Source of the DNA: Symbiodinium natans
Taxonomy: Eukaryota; Sar; Dinophyceae; Suessiales; Symbiodiniaceae
Reading direction: 5' to 3'
Assembly (NCBI GenBank): GCA_905221605.1
Contig: CAJNDS010002326.1
Span: 246,001 to 310,000 of the forward strand
DNA length: 64,000 nt
Shown: piece after piece, positions 37,263 through 49,624 of the stretch
How the letters are laid out: the number at the start of each line of letters is the position of its first letter
Numbering within the stretch: position 1 is the first letter of the stretch
The notes under the pieces: generated by a model
Seen by the model: the letters and a program-made list of their open reading frames with translations, nothing else
Database searches by the model: none
Told to the model about the DNA's origin: nothing
Position numbers and translations under genes: made by a program

Positions 37263-38479
37263 AAGTAGTGCGCCTGAAATGCACCATGTGTGCGTCTGAA
37301 ACGGTTCTGAATTGTCTCCCGTCTGGTTCCTGAGCACCGGACCTGAAATTGGTACCCGAAACGACCCTAGGTGCGTCAGAACCGTACAACACTCCAAGCC
37401 CCCCATGTCTGCATCCCCGATGTCACGCTGTTTGTCGGCACACCTTCCCAACCCTACACCGACGTTCACCTGGTACCCTCTCCTTCCTTCGGAAAAAAAG
37501 CCACTGCACAGCCAGTGCACAGCCACTCCCATCAGGATCGGGCATCATCGTCATCGTGGCACGCAGCTGGCTTGCCAGGTGCGTGGCGCAGCGGAACAAA
37601 CCCAGGTGAACCTGACAGCTGAACAAACCCACACGATCAGCACGAAAGAGTACGGGCGGGGCCCCCTGGGACCAGGCTGCAGGACTCCAGAAAAGTAGCC
37701 GCAGGTTGGCCTCCGGACACTGTGGTGCGGCCACGCCCCGTCACTGCCCAACAAGCCCGGTCCTGACCCTCGGCTAAGACGCCCCAGTTGGACACGAAGG
37801 CCTGAGCTGAGACGGGAAGTGTGGAAAGGGTGGAAAGGGTGAAAGGACAACTAAATGCAACTCCTCGCCAAACCCTGCCAATCCCCAACCGCACCTCCTT
37901 GATCTCCGAGGCGAGCTCATCGGTGGGCGCAGCCTGAGAAAGGCCACCGCGAGGCAGGCGCCGACATCTCTGGGTCAAAGCAAACATCTCTGAGTCACCA
38001 AACCCGTGAAGGCTTGGATGCGTAGAGCACTTCGAAAAGCAGATACCTGCACACCAAGGCTTCATTGCCTCGTTTGAGAGGTTGAGATTCACACGCTCGT
38101 GACAGGTCTGAACTGGGGGCCACGTGCAACAACCCAGTGCACTTTGCATTCCACAACAGACCTCCTCTTCTGTGCGACCATGGCATCCGAAGCATGGCAC
38201 GAAGGCACTAGCAACACATTACTCTGTGGCTCACAGCATTGAATTGGGGGCTGAACTTCGGGGAGCCTCTCAGTTGTCAAGGATGCCAAGGTCTAAGACT
38301 CTGAGGCTCTAAGTCGTTATCTTTAGCGGCAAAGTGTAGCAACGCCCCGGCGGATTGCGCCGAAAGATGCTGCAAGCAAGTCAGACTTTGCCAGCACAAG
38401 GTAGCAACGTAGCACAACCACTCACTGCTGCGACCGGCAGTGGCATACCAGCATACCGAGCAAAGCTGGACCAAGGCAC
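37263..38479. other. Mostly no gene; one candidate minus-strand exon
   Basis: About 37880-37975 on the minus strand reads RCRRLPRGGLSQAAPTDELA then SEIKEVRLGIGRVWRGV, with a possible GA donor after IK. It does not fit the GSK-3 protein, so it would belong to another transcript. Otherwise only short ORFs are seen. Confidence 0.3.
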
Positions 38480-39157
38480 CAAAGCGCTTCATGACGCAGT
38501 ACACGGTCTCCGGAACATATTCCATGACCTGAGCGTCTCTCAACAACCCCAGCAGCGCGAGGTTTTCTAAAATGCCAGTATCTCCTCATTCTCCGCTTGT
38601 GCCCGGGGACCAGGCCATATTGAGGTAGAGCTCGTCTGGGGAATCCCCAGAGGTGTAGAACGCATGCTGCGGCAGCGGGGCAGCTTGGCGTGCTCTTCTT
38701 ATGCCTACAGCCTATTGGGATCACAACGCGTGGATCAGCCTTGAGGGTGACGATGTTCGGATGGTGCATCTCACGCCAAACCTTTGAAAATCCGACGCTA
38801 GAATTGCTGGAAACTGCAGTCCGCAGAAAACGAGCGTTCCACCTGCAGCTCCCGATTCCGATATCGTCTGTCCACAAAGACCTGATGCATTCGAGAACGT
38901 TCGGCAACTCGATTTCATGACAGGTCCCATCTAGGCCTTTTTGATGGCAACAGTCTCGTTGGTTTCCACAATATGAGCTGAGTACCTGGTCACTGTCGCG
39001 CGTGTCGTGAGGGTCGTGGGTGTAGTCCCTCCCCTCCCCTGGAGCTTGAAACTTCGCAACTTCGCTTCTTCTCTAGGGAAAGGATCGGAGAGGTACACGA
39101 TGCCAAAGGTCCCATTGCCAATGACGCGCTCCGCGTTGTAGGTGCACTGCCAGTGCA
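38480..39157 (-). CDS. GSK-3 (shaggy-type) kinase, N-terminal lobe, 6 exons
   Basis: Exons, all minus: 39097-39157 (YNAERVIGNGTFGIV, the glycine-rich ATP loop), 38937-38985 (YSAHIVETNETVAIKK, the ATP-binding lysine), 38843-38881 (VFVDRRYRNRELQ, the helix C glutamate), 38740-38781 (VWREMHHPNIVTLK), 38616-38666 (HAFYTSGDSPDELYLNM) and 38480-38528 (VMEYVPETVYCVMKRF, the hinge). Each matches the same-order segment of GSK-3, including the signature EYVPETVY. Donors are GT, GC, GT, GC, GC, GT. The acceptor is followed by G in four of the five internal introns. The last exon ends in phase 1 at a GT, and the following part of the kinase is missing below it. The exon at 10050 supplies exactly the next residue. 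Upstream exons for the N-terminal tail were not identified; the minus-strand ORF at 39501-39707 is a possible one. Confidence 0.92.
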
Positions 39158-41358
39158 CTGCAGGCTCCAAAGAGATGAGGATCACATGACATGAGTACAT
39201 GACTCACGACGACGCTCTGCGCGGCACGGCGGCAGACAAGTGCACTTAGCACGTTTGTGTACTCAACCGCGAGTGAGCATGTCTACGACCGCGGAGCGCC
39301 ATGCTTCAACGCTTCAACAAGCTGAGCTTGGGCCTGCTGTTCACCCTCATCAACATTTTCCTCTGGCCTCTAGAGGCATGCGTCCAGGGTTGTGGCGAGC
39401 ATGGTGCGTCATTGCCCTGCTACGTGCTACCACTACCACTGTGCTACTACCACTGCGCTACTTCCACCACTCCTGTCGACTCGACTCCGGTAGGTTTGCT
39501 TCACGGCTTGGGAACCCGAGCCCGCTTGCCAAACGGTGTTGCTGAGGCTGGCGCGGAAACTGCGGAGACGACTTCTGCTGGGGTGGCTCCTGCGAGAAGA
39601 ATGACCGACAAACGACTGCCACTTCGAGAACGCCCAACCCTCACCGCATAGTCATACTCTAAGCGTCGGCCTTTATGTTCTGTGAGAACGTTCGCCACGC
39701 AGTACACTCAGCAGTGGGGACAAGTTCTCACAGGTTCTCAGAGAACCTTTCCGGACTCACAATCACAACACACTTGCACCATCAAGCCAGTTTGCATCAT
39801 GCACCAGCTGATTCGGTGCGCATCTGGTGTTGCGCATGACTAGTCTTGACAGCTTCCAAGGCAGGTGAAGGCTAGGCGTAGTGGATGTAGTGCATTTCAT
39901 CATCAGCTACCTCTGTGAAGGCATGAGCGGAGGCCTATTGTTTAGAGCTTCCGGAGGGAGACATCGAATTGTGTGCCGTGGCAGGAGTGCAGCAACGGTC
40001 ACGGAGCCATGCGGTGCACTTGTCACTGTTGCAGGGCTGGATGTAGACATGGACCTAGGAAAGTGCCACTTCTGCACGGCACGTGCAAAGATGGCCATGC
40101 CTACACACCAGAGGGCTGTTGCATACGTTTTATGTGAAAGGTATCAGAGAAGCCGCCAGCAGGCCGATCGAAAAACGGGGCAGAAAACGTGCACGGGCCC
40201 AAGACCGGGCAAGTCAGTCTCTTGCTGCTGTAGTCTGGGCAATGGGAGTCTCCGTAGTCGAGCAATGGCTCCGTTCTACTAAAATACTTGCTTCTTGCTT
40301 CATCTTGTGTATTACATGTGTACTACATGTGTTTACTCTGACTCTGCAGAGTCACCCAAGGGCTCGGTGGCATGGCGGTACGAGCCACCAACCACTCTTC
40401 TGACGAGCCACCAGTTTGGCCCTCCAGCTGAAAGCCTTCTGTAGGCTCGCAGTAGAAGGCACTGAAAGGACAGGGTTGCAGATTGAATTTGACATGACAG
40501 CTTGAACACAGACCCTGAATGCCGCTCGATCTAATATTGTACCTCTGGCGTGGATTGCATGCAACAAGATCACCCGACATTCATGCACCTTGCACGGTGT
40601 GATGTCTGCAAAACTAGATAGCAGACTTGGAGGACAAGACGGCTAACTGTCAAGACGACACTAAACCAAGAAGGGTCTGCAATTGGCAAAGCACAAGCTG
40701 CCGTACGATGCCATACGGCTGTACCAGCCTCAACAGTGGGAGTCTGAAATCGCTTCTTTCCCTGAGTCCAAGACTCCCTAGTACAGCCATGCTCGCCGGC
40801 AATTTCCACAGCATAGTGAATCTGGATGCTTCCCTACTTACCGCAGAGAGCTTCTTGCCGGAGCAGCGTCCTATACGACAAGCCTACATCCTTCAAAAGC
40901 CTAGGCAAAGCATTGCAGGAAGTGTCCCAGACTTGTGTCACAATCTGATTTATGAAGTAAAGCAGCTACCTGCAAGCTGCGCAACTTTTCATTGCAATTG
41001 TGAAACCTGAAAACTAGTCATGCGGCATTGTTGAATAGCCGCTTGCGAGCACCATAAGGAAAGGTTCCACTTCATGTCATCACAGAGGGTGCTAATGGGC
41101 CGATAAGTGCACTTCTCGAAGTATACTTCCTTGGATGAGCTCGCCATTGTTCCCCCGAGGTTCCCTGGAAATCGCTAGCCACCGCCACAGCCCGAAAACA
41201 GGCAGCAGCGTCGGCGCTGCACCACCTGCCAAAAACGAGCAAAGGTCGGCTTTGCCAACTTGAGGGATGCTTTGAGCCTCTTCGGCTTTAGGAGTTCCAT
41301 GAACGAACTCAAGCCCATGCGCAACGCGTTTTGCCGTGTGTAGACCCACGTGGCAAGC
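39158..41358. other. No confident gene; degenerate plus-strand coding-like stretch
   Basis: Plus-strand frames 39881-40282 (with VTEPCGALVTVAGLDVDMDL) and 40083-40403 (with EKRGRKRARAQDRASQSLAA) follow one another with a frame change near 40,140, as in a decayed gene or transposon. Plus 39301-39651 starts with a signal-peptide-like MLQRFNKLSLGLLFTLINIF but has no further support. No family is recognised. Confidence 0.3.
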
Positions 41359-41440
41359 CTGGCTCCCTGATGGTCCGGGCCTCGACCTCTTGTAGCTTTG
41401 AGCGGCGGTCGCGAATTCCGCGGGGCTCGTCCAAAGCTGC
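41359..41440 (-). CDS. Candidate single exon
   Basis: After an acceptor TTGGCAG, the minus strand reads AALDEPRGIRDRRSKLQEVE ARTIREP and then meets a GC donor, GCTTGCC. The AG-before-G and GC pattern matches neighbouring genes. Other frames here are also open (for example 41175-41447), so this remains tentative. No family is recognised. Confidence 0.3.
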
Positions 41441-41657
41441 CTGCCAAATAGGCGTGAGAGTCAAGTGAAGCAAGCTAAAGCGAGCTAAAGCGAGCGCGAG
41501 ACTTGAAACTTCAAGCAGCAAATATGTCCACCTCGTCGGCATTGCTGAGGCTGTCCTGTCCCAGAGCCCCCAGAGCACAACTTAGGACAGCACGCATGCA
41601 GCTAGACAACGAATGTCCCATAAAGCAGCACCACCGGCACGGCCAGCACTGCTATAA

Positions 41658-41760
41658 TGCTAAATGTCATCATAATCACCACCATCATCATCGTCACAGT
41701 ATCATCACCATCAACATGAGCAACAGCATCATTACTATCATTACCGTCATCATCAGCATC
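41658..41760 (+). repeat. ATC/CAT trinucleotide tract
   Basis: Imperfect CATCAT/ATCACC repeats of about 100 bp. Overlapping ORFs such as poly-His are artefacts. Confidence 0.85.
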
Positions 41761-44700
41761 TTGATCCGGGCAGGCTGCCAACGAAAGAGGCCTCTCCAAC
41801 CCCCAAAGCGAAAGTTTTTCTGGACATGCACGAGGCTTCGAGAGCACGCCCAAGCACAACTGAAGGGCCTAGGCAGTTTACCAGGTTTCGACCAAGCTGG
41901 CACCCAGAACCAACTGGGTTTCGCGACCACGCCAGCCCCGAAAACGAAAGGGCCCAGGAGGCGGGCAACGACAAGACTCGCGGCAGGCGGCAAGACTGTG
42001 TGTGTGTGGAAATTGGCATTGTGCTGTTCATAGCTTCGGTGCTGGCAACAACATGCCTACGACATAGAACTGAAGCGCTTTCGAAATAATGTGGGTCTTC
42101 GGAATCTGGAAGCGACAAAGCCTGCAAAGCAATTCTGCCACATCGTGTTAGGCAGGTTCCGAAAGCTTTGATGATTTCGCAGCAAGAACAACACCGATAA
42201 CGCAGCGATAATCTGGCACAAGCACTGCCTTTCTGCGAACTGTCTAGAAGGCCTTGCACGATCTGACTGGACTGCTTTGAGCTCCCTAATAAACTCCAAA
42301 CTCTCTCTCTGGTACGGTAGGACCATGGACATAGCCCCAAATTTTGTCCAGCGCGATGTGGTAGGACTTTTTTCTGGGGAAAAGACCCAGATTTCTTCTT
42401 CACATGAAATAGCATTGACTCAGAGGGGTTGGACCTCGCAACTGCATGTGGTCTCGAGCTCGTAAGTGCACGTGATGCCTGAGACCCCTAGAGAAACCGA
42501 AAGATGTGCACCCTCAACCTCAAAAAGGAAATGCGTCCTTGAACCCAACAGAAGATATAAGGAGATGTTGCGAGGCGAACCCTAAAAGGAGATGTTGGAG
42601 AACCCCCTGGGAGCCTGAGCCCTTCAGAGACACCGTGCTGAGCCCGTAGTAGTAACAACAAGATTTTGGAACTGCCGAAGACCCCAAATGCGCCAATTGG
42701 TTTCGACGCTGTCACTTTTGGGCGGACCCATCATCTATCGCCTTCGAACGAAAACCAGTTCGAAGACGACGACACGTAACCGGGTTGCCACTTTGTAAGT
42801 TCGACGAAACAAAAACAACGACAGAGTCGAGGCGACTGACTGTTGTCGCTTGCGAGGTTCGAAGGTGCGGAGCGCTGACAGCTTCAGCGGATGGCAGTTA
42901 TCGAGGGTCACAGGATGAAAGTTGCGAGGATGAAAGTTACGAGGATGGCAAGCGCTCCTCCCACTGCCCGACTGTCCGGCGCAAACGCTAACAAAACTAC
43001 AAAACTACAGGAATGAAGTCATCGGAAGCAGCGAGCATCATTAGCATCAGCCTTGCAGATAACGTATTTGGGCTTCCGACAATCAGGGGTCCCTATCTTA
43101 GGTTCCTAAGATCAGGCTTATGGTTCTAGGCGTACAGTACAGAATCACATGCGGCGCACCCTTTTTTGAAAAATTGCCATAGTCAACCTAGCTTCACAAG
43201 GTGACATGGATCATAGCCACTACTTGCGGACAGTGTTTAGAGGCGGTGAGCACAGGAGCTTCGAGCAAGTATGGACATTGCGCGGCGCTATCCAGAGCAT
43301 TGCCAACATGAACAGTGCCAATCGAGAGGTCTTCGCAACAAGTACGAACCTGCATTTCATGCCTGTGCTGCACTCTTGGCTGCACTGTGGTGCACTACCT
43401 CGCGTCACCCCCAAGATCTTAAACCTCTGACGGATGCTCCCACTTCCTTGGTGCTTTCATCGGAGACCACCACAGCCTCGGAATGCGGGAGCTCCTGGCA
43501 AGACGGGTGAATAGAACTGATCTCTTCAAAAGCACTGCACTGCGAGTACGGCGGCTTAACCGGGAGCTTCCGCACATATCCACATACACGACATCATGGT
43601 AGCACATGCATGTAAGCTGAAGAATTCCATAAGGCCACCCAGGAAAGAGTCCGGTCTACAAGAAAGCCAAGTCCTCATCCATCGAATTCGTGATTAGCAC
43701 CTCCCGTGGCGTGCGCACGTTGTGATCTGCTTCTGCGCCATCAAGGCCTTGGCATCAGGTGTCCGTCAGTTCAGCTCACCCCGGAACAAAACCTTCCAGC
43801 CAGCATACTTTGCACATACATTGCGTGTTCCACCATCGCACGCCGCATGTCGCATGTCGCAAGATGTCTCAACCTCGTTGACGTGGAGAGGCACTGTTTT
43901 TGAAACTTCGGATCACCCCGACCTTCGAAACACTGTGCGTACGAACACCCCTGAACACCTCACCCCGCCCCCGGACATGGACCGGCTGAGAATGGTATAC
44001 GAAGTGTATACGAGCACCACAGGCCGCCGCCGGCATATCACCTCTACAGCATCGAAGGGGACGTCAGAAAACCATGTGGCAAACCACACAAAACCGCACA
44101 GAACCCCATCAGGCCGCCCACGAAGCGGCGTGTGCGGCGAAGTCGCAGCACTGTTCGCATTCACAGGCCGAAAGCGACGTCGCCGTGCCCGGGCATGATG
44201 AAACATGATCCCATGTTCAACCCCAACTTATCGGCAGGCGACGACGCGTCGGCACAGCACCCCGGAAAAAAATCGCTCGAAACACAAAACAGGCGACCCT
44301 TTGAATGACATTGCGCGCAGCAATCTGTGAGAACCTATGCCTAGGAAGCTCAAGCACACCAGCATTGACAACCTCACACAACCTCCCTTTGCGGACCTCT
44401 TGCCGATGTCGGCACTTTCGGGGCGATCTCTGCAGGTACCTCAGTGACCAGCTGCATGCAGCTCAGAGCTCGGTTATCGCAATAGAAGCGCATACACACA
44501 CACACACATCTTCCAGCAGTTGCGAGTGACTAAGCGGCGAGCAGGCAAGCCACACTTGCGAAAAATGTCAGCCGCGCAGTCGGAGAAGTCCAACCTTCGC
44601 ACGCCGGGGTCCGTTTTTCGTGACATGCCATACAAACCCGAGAGTCTCCCCTGAAGTCTGTTCTACTGCGACAGAAAAATGGACTTGCGCGCAACTTCAC

Positions 44701-46134
44701 GATGCCATCAAAAATGACACTCCGCGGCCCGGAAGACGACCTAAAAAGCCGGAGCGGAACCCCACAGAACCCCATAGAACCACACAGAACCACACGGAAC
44801 CACACTGAACCACACTGAACCCTTCCATCTCATCCTCTTGCATTTCGGCCTCTGGTTCTCTTCGGGCTTCTTTCGCCAGTTCCACAGCCGACCCTTGGAG
44901 CCCTCTGCTGTGAGCACTTTGTGGACTCCTTAGTCTCAAGCAAGAGAAGCTTTTTAACCTTATAAGAGAAGCTCCGGAGAAGTGGTGGCGGGTTCGGGAC
45001 TGGGGCAGATAGTTGGGGGCAGAAGCTTCGCAAAACAGTCTTGCCATCTGCAGGCCCAGAATCCTGGGACAGCCTCGTTCAAACACCTCGGCAGGTCGTC
45101 ACGATGCTGAACAAGGACGCGCATCCTAAAACGTCATGTCAATGTATAGGCACGGATGGCTGACTGACACCAAAATGGTTCGGGAGAAATCCGCCGGCTC
45201 CTGCCTTGACATGATCAGCAAAACTGCTGAAAGAGGGCTTTTGGATCTGTTCGGAATACTGTCAATCACAGGACCGGCGACCATCAACAACCGACCACAA
45301 GCTGCGACTTGGCTGGAAATCATCCTGTACTTTACGTACACATGGGCTTGCGTGCATGTTGACTGAAGGCAAGACTACTTGTGCTGCGGCCAGACTGAGT
45401 TTGCAATGTCCTTTCAAACAGCGCACGGGTAGCTGCAAAAGCGCGAAGTCCGGGCCAAACAGAGGATGAAGACAAGTCGTTGGAAACGCGAGCCCGTGCG
45501 TCCCTGTTTGGGAAAGGTTTCTCGCATTACTCGCAGTCAACCAGCCAGTCCCCGAGGGTGCCAGGGCATGTTCACACATCGTGCGACTACATGCAGCTGG
45601 CGATCAAGCATAAGCCAAAGAAGCTGACGAGTCGCAGATCGGCTTGTGCAGCTTGTGATGGGCAGCAGACCATGTGTAAGTCGTTCAAATTTCGGACTGT
45701 GGGCAAATCAACGGCTGATGAGCTGCGCGGTTGCGAAACCGAGCGTTGCGAGCACTACGACTTTCAGATGCGGTCGGCGATATCCATAGGCCGGAGGCTC
45801 CTGAAACGAAGCTTGATCAAGCAAACCGCTAAGGCACGAGCCGCGGCGAAGGAGGCGTATTGGGCTCAAAGGGACCAGGCAGAAGAGGAAACGGAAAGAA
45901 ATCCTGAGAGTTCTGATCCACACAACGCACTGCTCACAAAACACTGCCAAAATACTGCAAACCAAACTCGACAGGGGCTTTGGAAGTAGAGAAATGGCTC
46001 CTAACCCGGCAAGCCGGGCCTTCAGCGGCGGCCGGGAACCACCGAGATCTTCCTCGATCTGCCTCCAGAAAGAGCCAGCTCACAAGTCGAGAAAAACGAC
46101 CAAAACGAAGCGCTCTTCAAAAAGAGCCCCCCCC
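41761..46134. other. No confident gene
   Basis: Several ORFs of 60-220 codons overlap on both strands (for example 41753-42415 minus, 43206-43430 plus, 43722-44198 plus, 45480-45989 plus). The plus ORF 45480-45989 (170 codons) is hydrophilic, contains SACAACDGQQTMCKSFKF and AKARAAAKEAYWAQRDQAEE, and is the best candidate, but no motif is recognised. A CACACAGAACCACA-type repeat lies at about 44,755-44,822, with a related copy near 44,085-44,110. Confidence 0.35.
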
Positions 46135-48366
46135 CTAAGACTCCCGTAGGTAGGTGTCGTGCTTGAGAAGCTGTTCTTCAAGAATTTGAGGCGCAGGCCT
46201 GTCTGCCATATCCCTCGTGATGTCCTCCGGCCTAACGAAACACAGCGATGGGCGAGTCTTTTCCCCATCGATTCTCAGTCCGAGCCTGCAAACAAAGACC
46301 AGCTTCTGCCGCTGACGCTCGGTGAGCACCTGCAAAGGATTGTAGGACGGCTTGCGGGGAAGCAGGGGCATGAGGGAGCGGCAACCCGATGCGTAATTCG
46401 ACATGCATGAACCACCATCCAACTAGCCGCCTTCTTTGCCAGCGGGACCAGTGTTCCTAGGATTCGAGGCCTCAGCGACTTCGGAAACTTCAGAGCTTTA
46501 CGAAAGGATCGAAACTCTTCAACATGTACCCTTTGCACCGTTTGCAAGTTCTATGCCCAAATGCGTTGTTGGGGCTAAGAGCCATGCATGTTGCAAATGT
46601 AGAATCGGAAAATGCGACCTGTGAAATGGGATGCCACGTAGAGGGGCAGAAGGAGGAGTGAGGAGGGCGAGGAAGAGGAAGAAAAGGAGCCGCAGGAAGA
46701 GTTTGGGCGAGAGAGAAGCATTGACGATGCAGCTGGCGCACCGACATAGTACATTCCCATGCTCCTGACATGTGCATCTGCATGTCTTCATGCAGCTTTC
46801 GTCGGTTGGGTCGCCAGGGTGTCCTGTGCACCTCCCGAAGCACACCGATAGGAATCTGCGAGAGGGTCAAGTCCTGGCTGCCACAAAGGCCAACCGGAAA
46901 CACCGGCAACTGCTGTCAGCGGAAGCTCTGGAAGTACAGGAGTTTAGACCTTCTGAGCCCGATGAGAGTCTCAAGATGACCACAAAGCGGTGCTCCTTCA
47001 GATCTATGACCACATTGATGCTCTCGATTTTTCCAGGAACCTCATGTTCAGAAGACAGACCCCTTTCTACATCAATCAGCTGTCTGCGGATCTGTTAAGC
47101 CAGCGGCGGCCATGTACCGAAGGAAATACCTAGACTCCCAGTGCAGATGCTGGAAACCCAAGGCCAGGGAGACAGTGCTGCCAGTGCTACCTGGAACAGC
47201 CTCCTGGCTGTCTGCGCTCTAAGACCCCATCTCCATGCAAAAGACCAAAACCTTGGGGAGAGAGCACGAAGAAGCCACCGTTGTGGAGTGAGACTCGATT
47301 CTGAGCTCAAGGCTCTAATGACAAGGTCGTAGCGCCTCTCTCTATGCCTAGGCCCACCAGGTCGGCTTCTTTTGGGTCAAAGCCGCAGGCATCCGCAGGC
47401 AAACGTGTGCCGAGATCTCCACCATGCAGCTGGAATACGCGCGGCCCGGAACACGAGCACTGGACGCAGAGCCTGTGTGGCAGACAAAGCCGTGCAATGC
47501 CCTGTATCGCAGTGTCAAGCCCCCTGAACCACAGCTCGGCGATCTGACACAGAATGTGGTCGTCAAGAGTCTGGAGTGTCTCGAGGCCTTGTCCCGGCCC
47601 GTGAAGTATGCCAACCCTAGCTGGAGGTCCTGCACATGTCGAACAGACACAGGGCAAACGCACAAAAAACGGAAAGCACAGAGGACCTCGGCCATGTCTG
47701 CATCGGAGAGTGGCCTTACGAGCCCAAGTCATGCTGACGCTTTGACGCTCTCGTCATCTGTTGGACATTTGTTGTCCGTTTGGGTTGCTTTTGGATGTTG
47801 TTTGGATGTTGCTTGGGTGGCATGGCAAGCCCCGGCGGGCTGCACCTGGCAGCACCTGCGTCACGTGTCACCGGAAGCTGAGACCCAGGACCGAGTGAAG
47901 TAGGAGGTACGCCACTCCGCGGTAGTCTGCCAAGTAAGACAAGTAAGCAGATACCCTGTCCATGGAGAATCTCATCTCTGTCAAGGAATGGCTGTCTTGC
48001 CTCCATCATTTTCAAGGCCTTCTTGGGGTCCCCGTGAGAATGGCCTGCCCAGTCACTTCGATCCAAAAGCCGCAGCATTCTAAGGTTGCGCATGGCACAG
48101 TACTGAGGTGTTGACTGAGATACCGCGTAGCAGAGGCCTGAAAAGGAAATCACGGACGAAGCACCCTGCAGTATACCACTGAGAAGAGCATGCACTAAGA
48201 GAACTTACAGTTAACCTCGGTGCGGCGATAGGCTTGGCCACGTCACGTGTGTATGGAAGCGGAAAGCAAGCACACGCAATCTGTGCCCTCCAGACAACGA
48301 CAGAGACCCTGCCATTCCGGTGCTGTGCTGATGGATACAAGACCGAGTTCCAAGCAGATATGGAAA
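46135..48366 (-). CDS. Unidentified multi-exon gene
   Basis: Minus-strand exons in order: 48219 to about 48366 (RNGRVSVVVWRAQIACACFP, ending at a GT donor), about 47963-48115 (AMRNLRMLRLLDRSDWAGHS then DPKKALKMMEARQPFLDRDE, ending at a GT), about 47307-47610 (TLDDHILCQIAELWFRGLDT then ADACGFDPKEADLVGLGIER), 46950-47040 (VPGKIESINVVIDLKEHRFV VILRL, entered at AG before G, left at GT), perhaps 46490-46909 (SQIPIGVLREVHRTPWRPNR) and 46135 to about 46380 (SYNPLQVLTERQRQKLVFVC then RPEDITRDMADRPAPQILEE, ending HDTYLRES before a stop). The chain of open, protein-like stretches with consistent splice signals supports one gene. I recognise no domain and propose no function. Confidence 0.5.
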
Positions 48367-49624
48367 CCGGCAGTGCCACGTGTTGCGCGCGCGCCTCTTC
48401 CTGCCCAACTCACTACAATCAAGAAGCAAGCCATGGTGTGCGTCCGTGATTTAGCGCGAAAGTGCCCAAGTCAGGTCTCATTCTTGCCACTGCCGACTCA
48501 CCAAAGGACCAAAGCCAACTAAACCTACACAACCTGACCCGCGCAGAACTCAGCTGCGATATGCATCATAATCTGTACTGCGAGTTCATGATGCGACATG
48601 ATGCGACGCTTCGACTCAGAGAGTGGTGAAGGCATGAAGGCTGGAAGAATCGGGCCCATGCCGCGCCTGTAGCAGGCGCAGGGCCTGGAAGACATCGCTC
48701 ACTTGCTGCTCGCTGAAACAGAAACTAAACAAGCCGCTCTGCCTCCAACTCCTCGTGGGTCAACTCAATGTTGCAGTGCAGTTTCCTGCACATGATTTGG
48801 GCTGGCGGTGCATTGTGCTACATCGACGCCTCGCAAGATATCACAGACATGCCTGCGAATCAACTTGATCCAACTTGCAAGAAACGGACTGAAACCTCCT
48901 GCTGGCGTCAACTGCTTTGCTTTGAGACCCCCTGTAATGCCCAAGCATGGATATGACCCCGGCGATAGACACGCTGAGTCAGCAAGACTTGAAAAAAACA
49001 ACAGTTGCCTTATTGGCCCTATTTCCGAACAACCCACTGACCAAGGCATTCACAATGCTGAGAGCCTCTCACAATCGCCATTCACAAATCGTGCGAACAC
49101 CGCTTGATCGTCTGGCTGGAAGGAGAGCACTTCCTGCAACGTGAACCAAACAGATCAAAAACATGCACGCTCCTTCAAGGAATCTGCTTCCGTGCCTGCG
49201 GAAGAGAGAAAGGCGCAACATTCTGCTCCTGTGCCACATCTCTCACATCTCACGAACGGGCACATGCATATCAGACAGACTTGTCTTCTGTGACTCTCAG
49301 ACACTCAGACTCCAGGCCTCGATTTCGATCGAGCTGCTTTCAGGGAGCACGCGGATTCCATTCCTGAGTTCAGGACTTTCCGATTGCTTTACCTGGAGAG
49401 TTTGACCTTCCAAGATCGACTCCAATAGGACTCGCAGGCAAGTGTACGGATTACCTTAACCCTGACACTCCCTGGCACTGGCTCTCTTGTCCCGTTTCGA
49501 GCGGCGCAACGACAGCCGGCTCTGCAAAGAAGCCATCCCGAGAAGCCTGCCAACGATCACACGATCGTCGAGTCCAGCGTGGTCTTTTGCATTCTTTTTC
49601 CCAGCAAATTTGAACTAAGCTGCA
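48367..49624. other. No gene recognised
   Basis: Short overlapping ORFs only, and no repeat of note. It would hold 5' exons of the gene at 46.1-48.4 kb if they exist. Confidence 0.35.

Noticed and set aside
38480-39157. A second, independent GSK-3 gene copy
   Set aside because: No kinase segment is present twice in the window, and the two parts meet in phase. A split gene explains this better, though two reciprocally truncated copies cannot be formally excluded.
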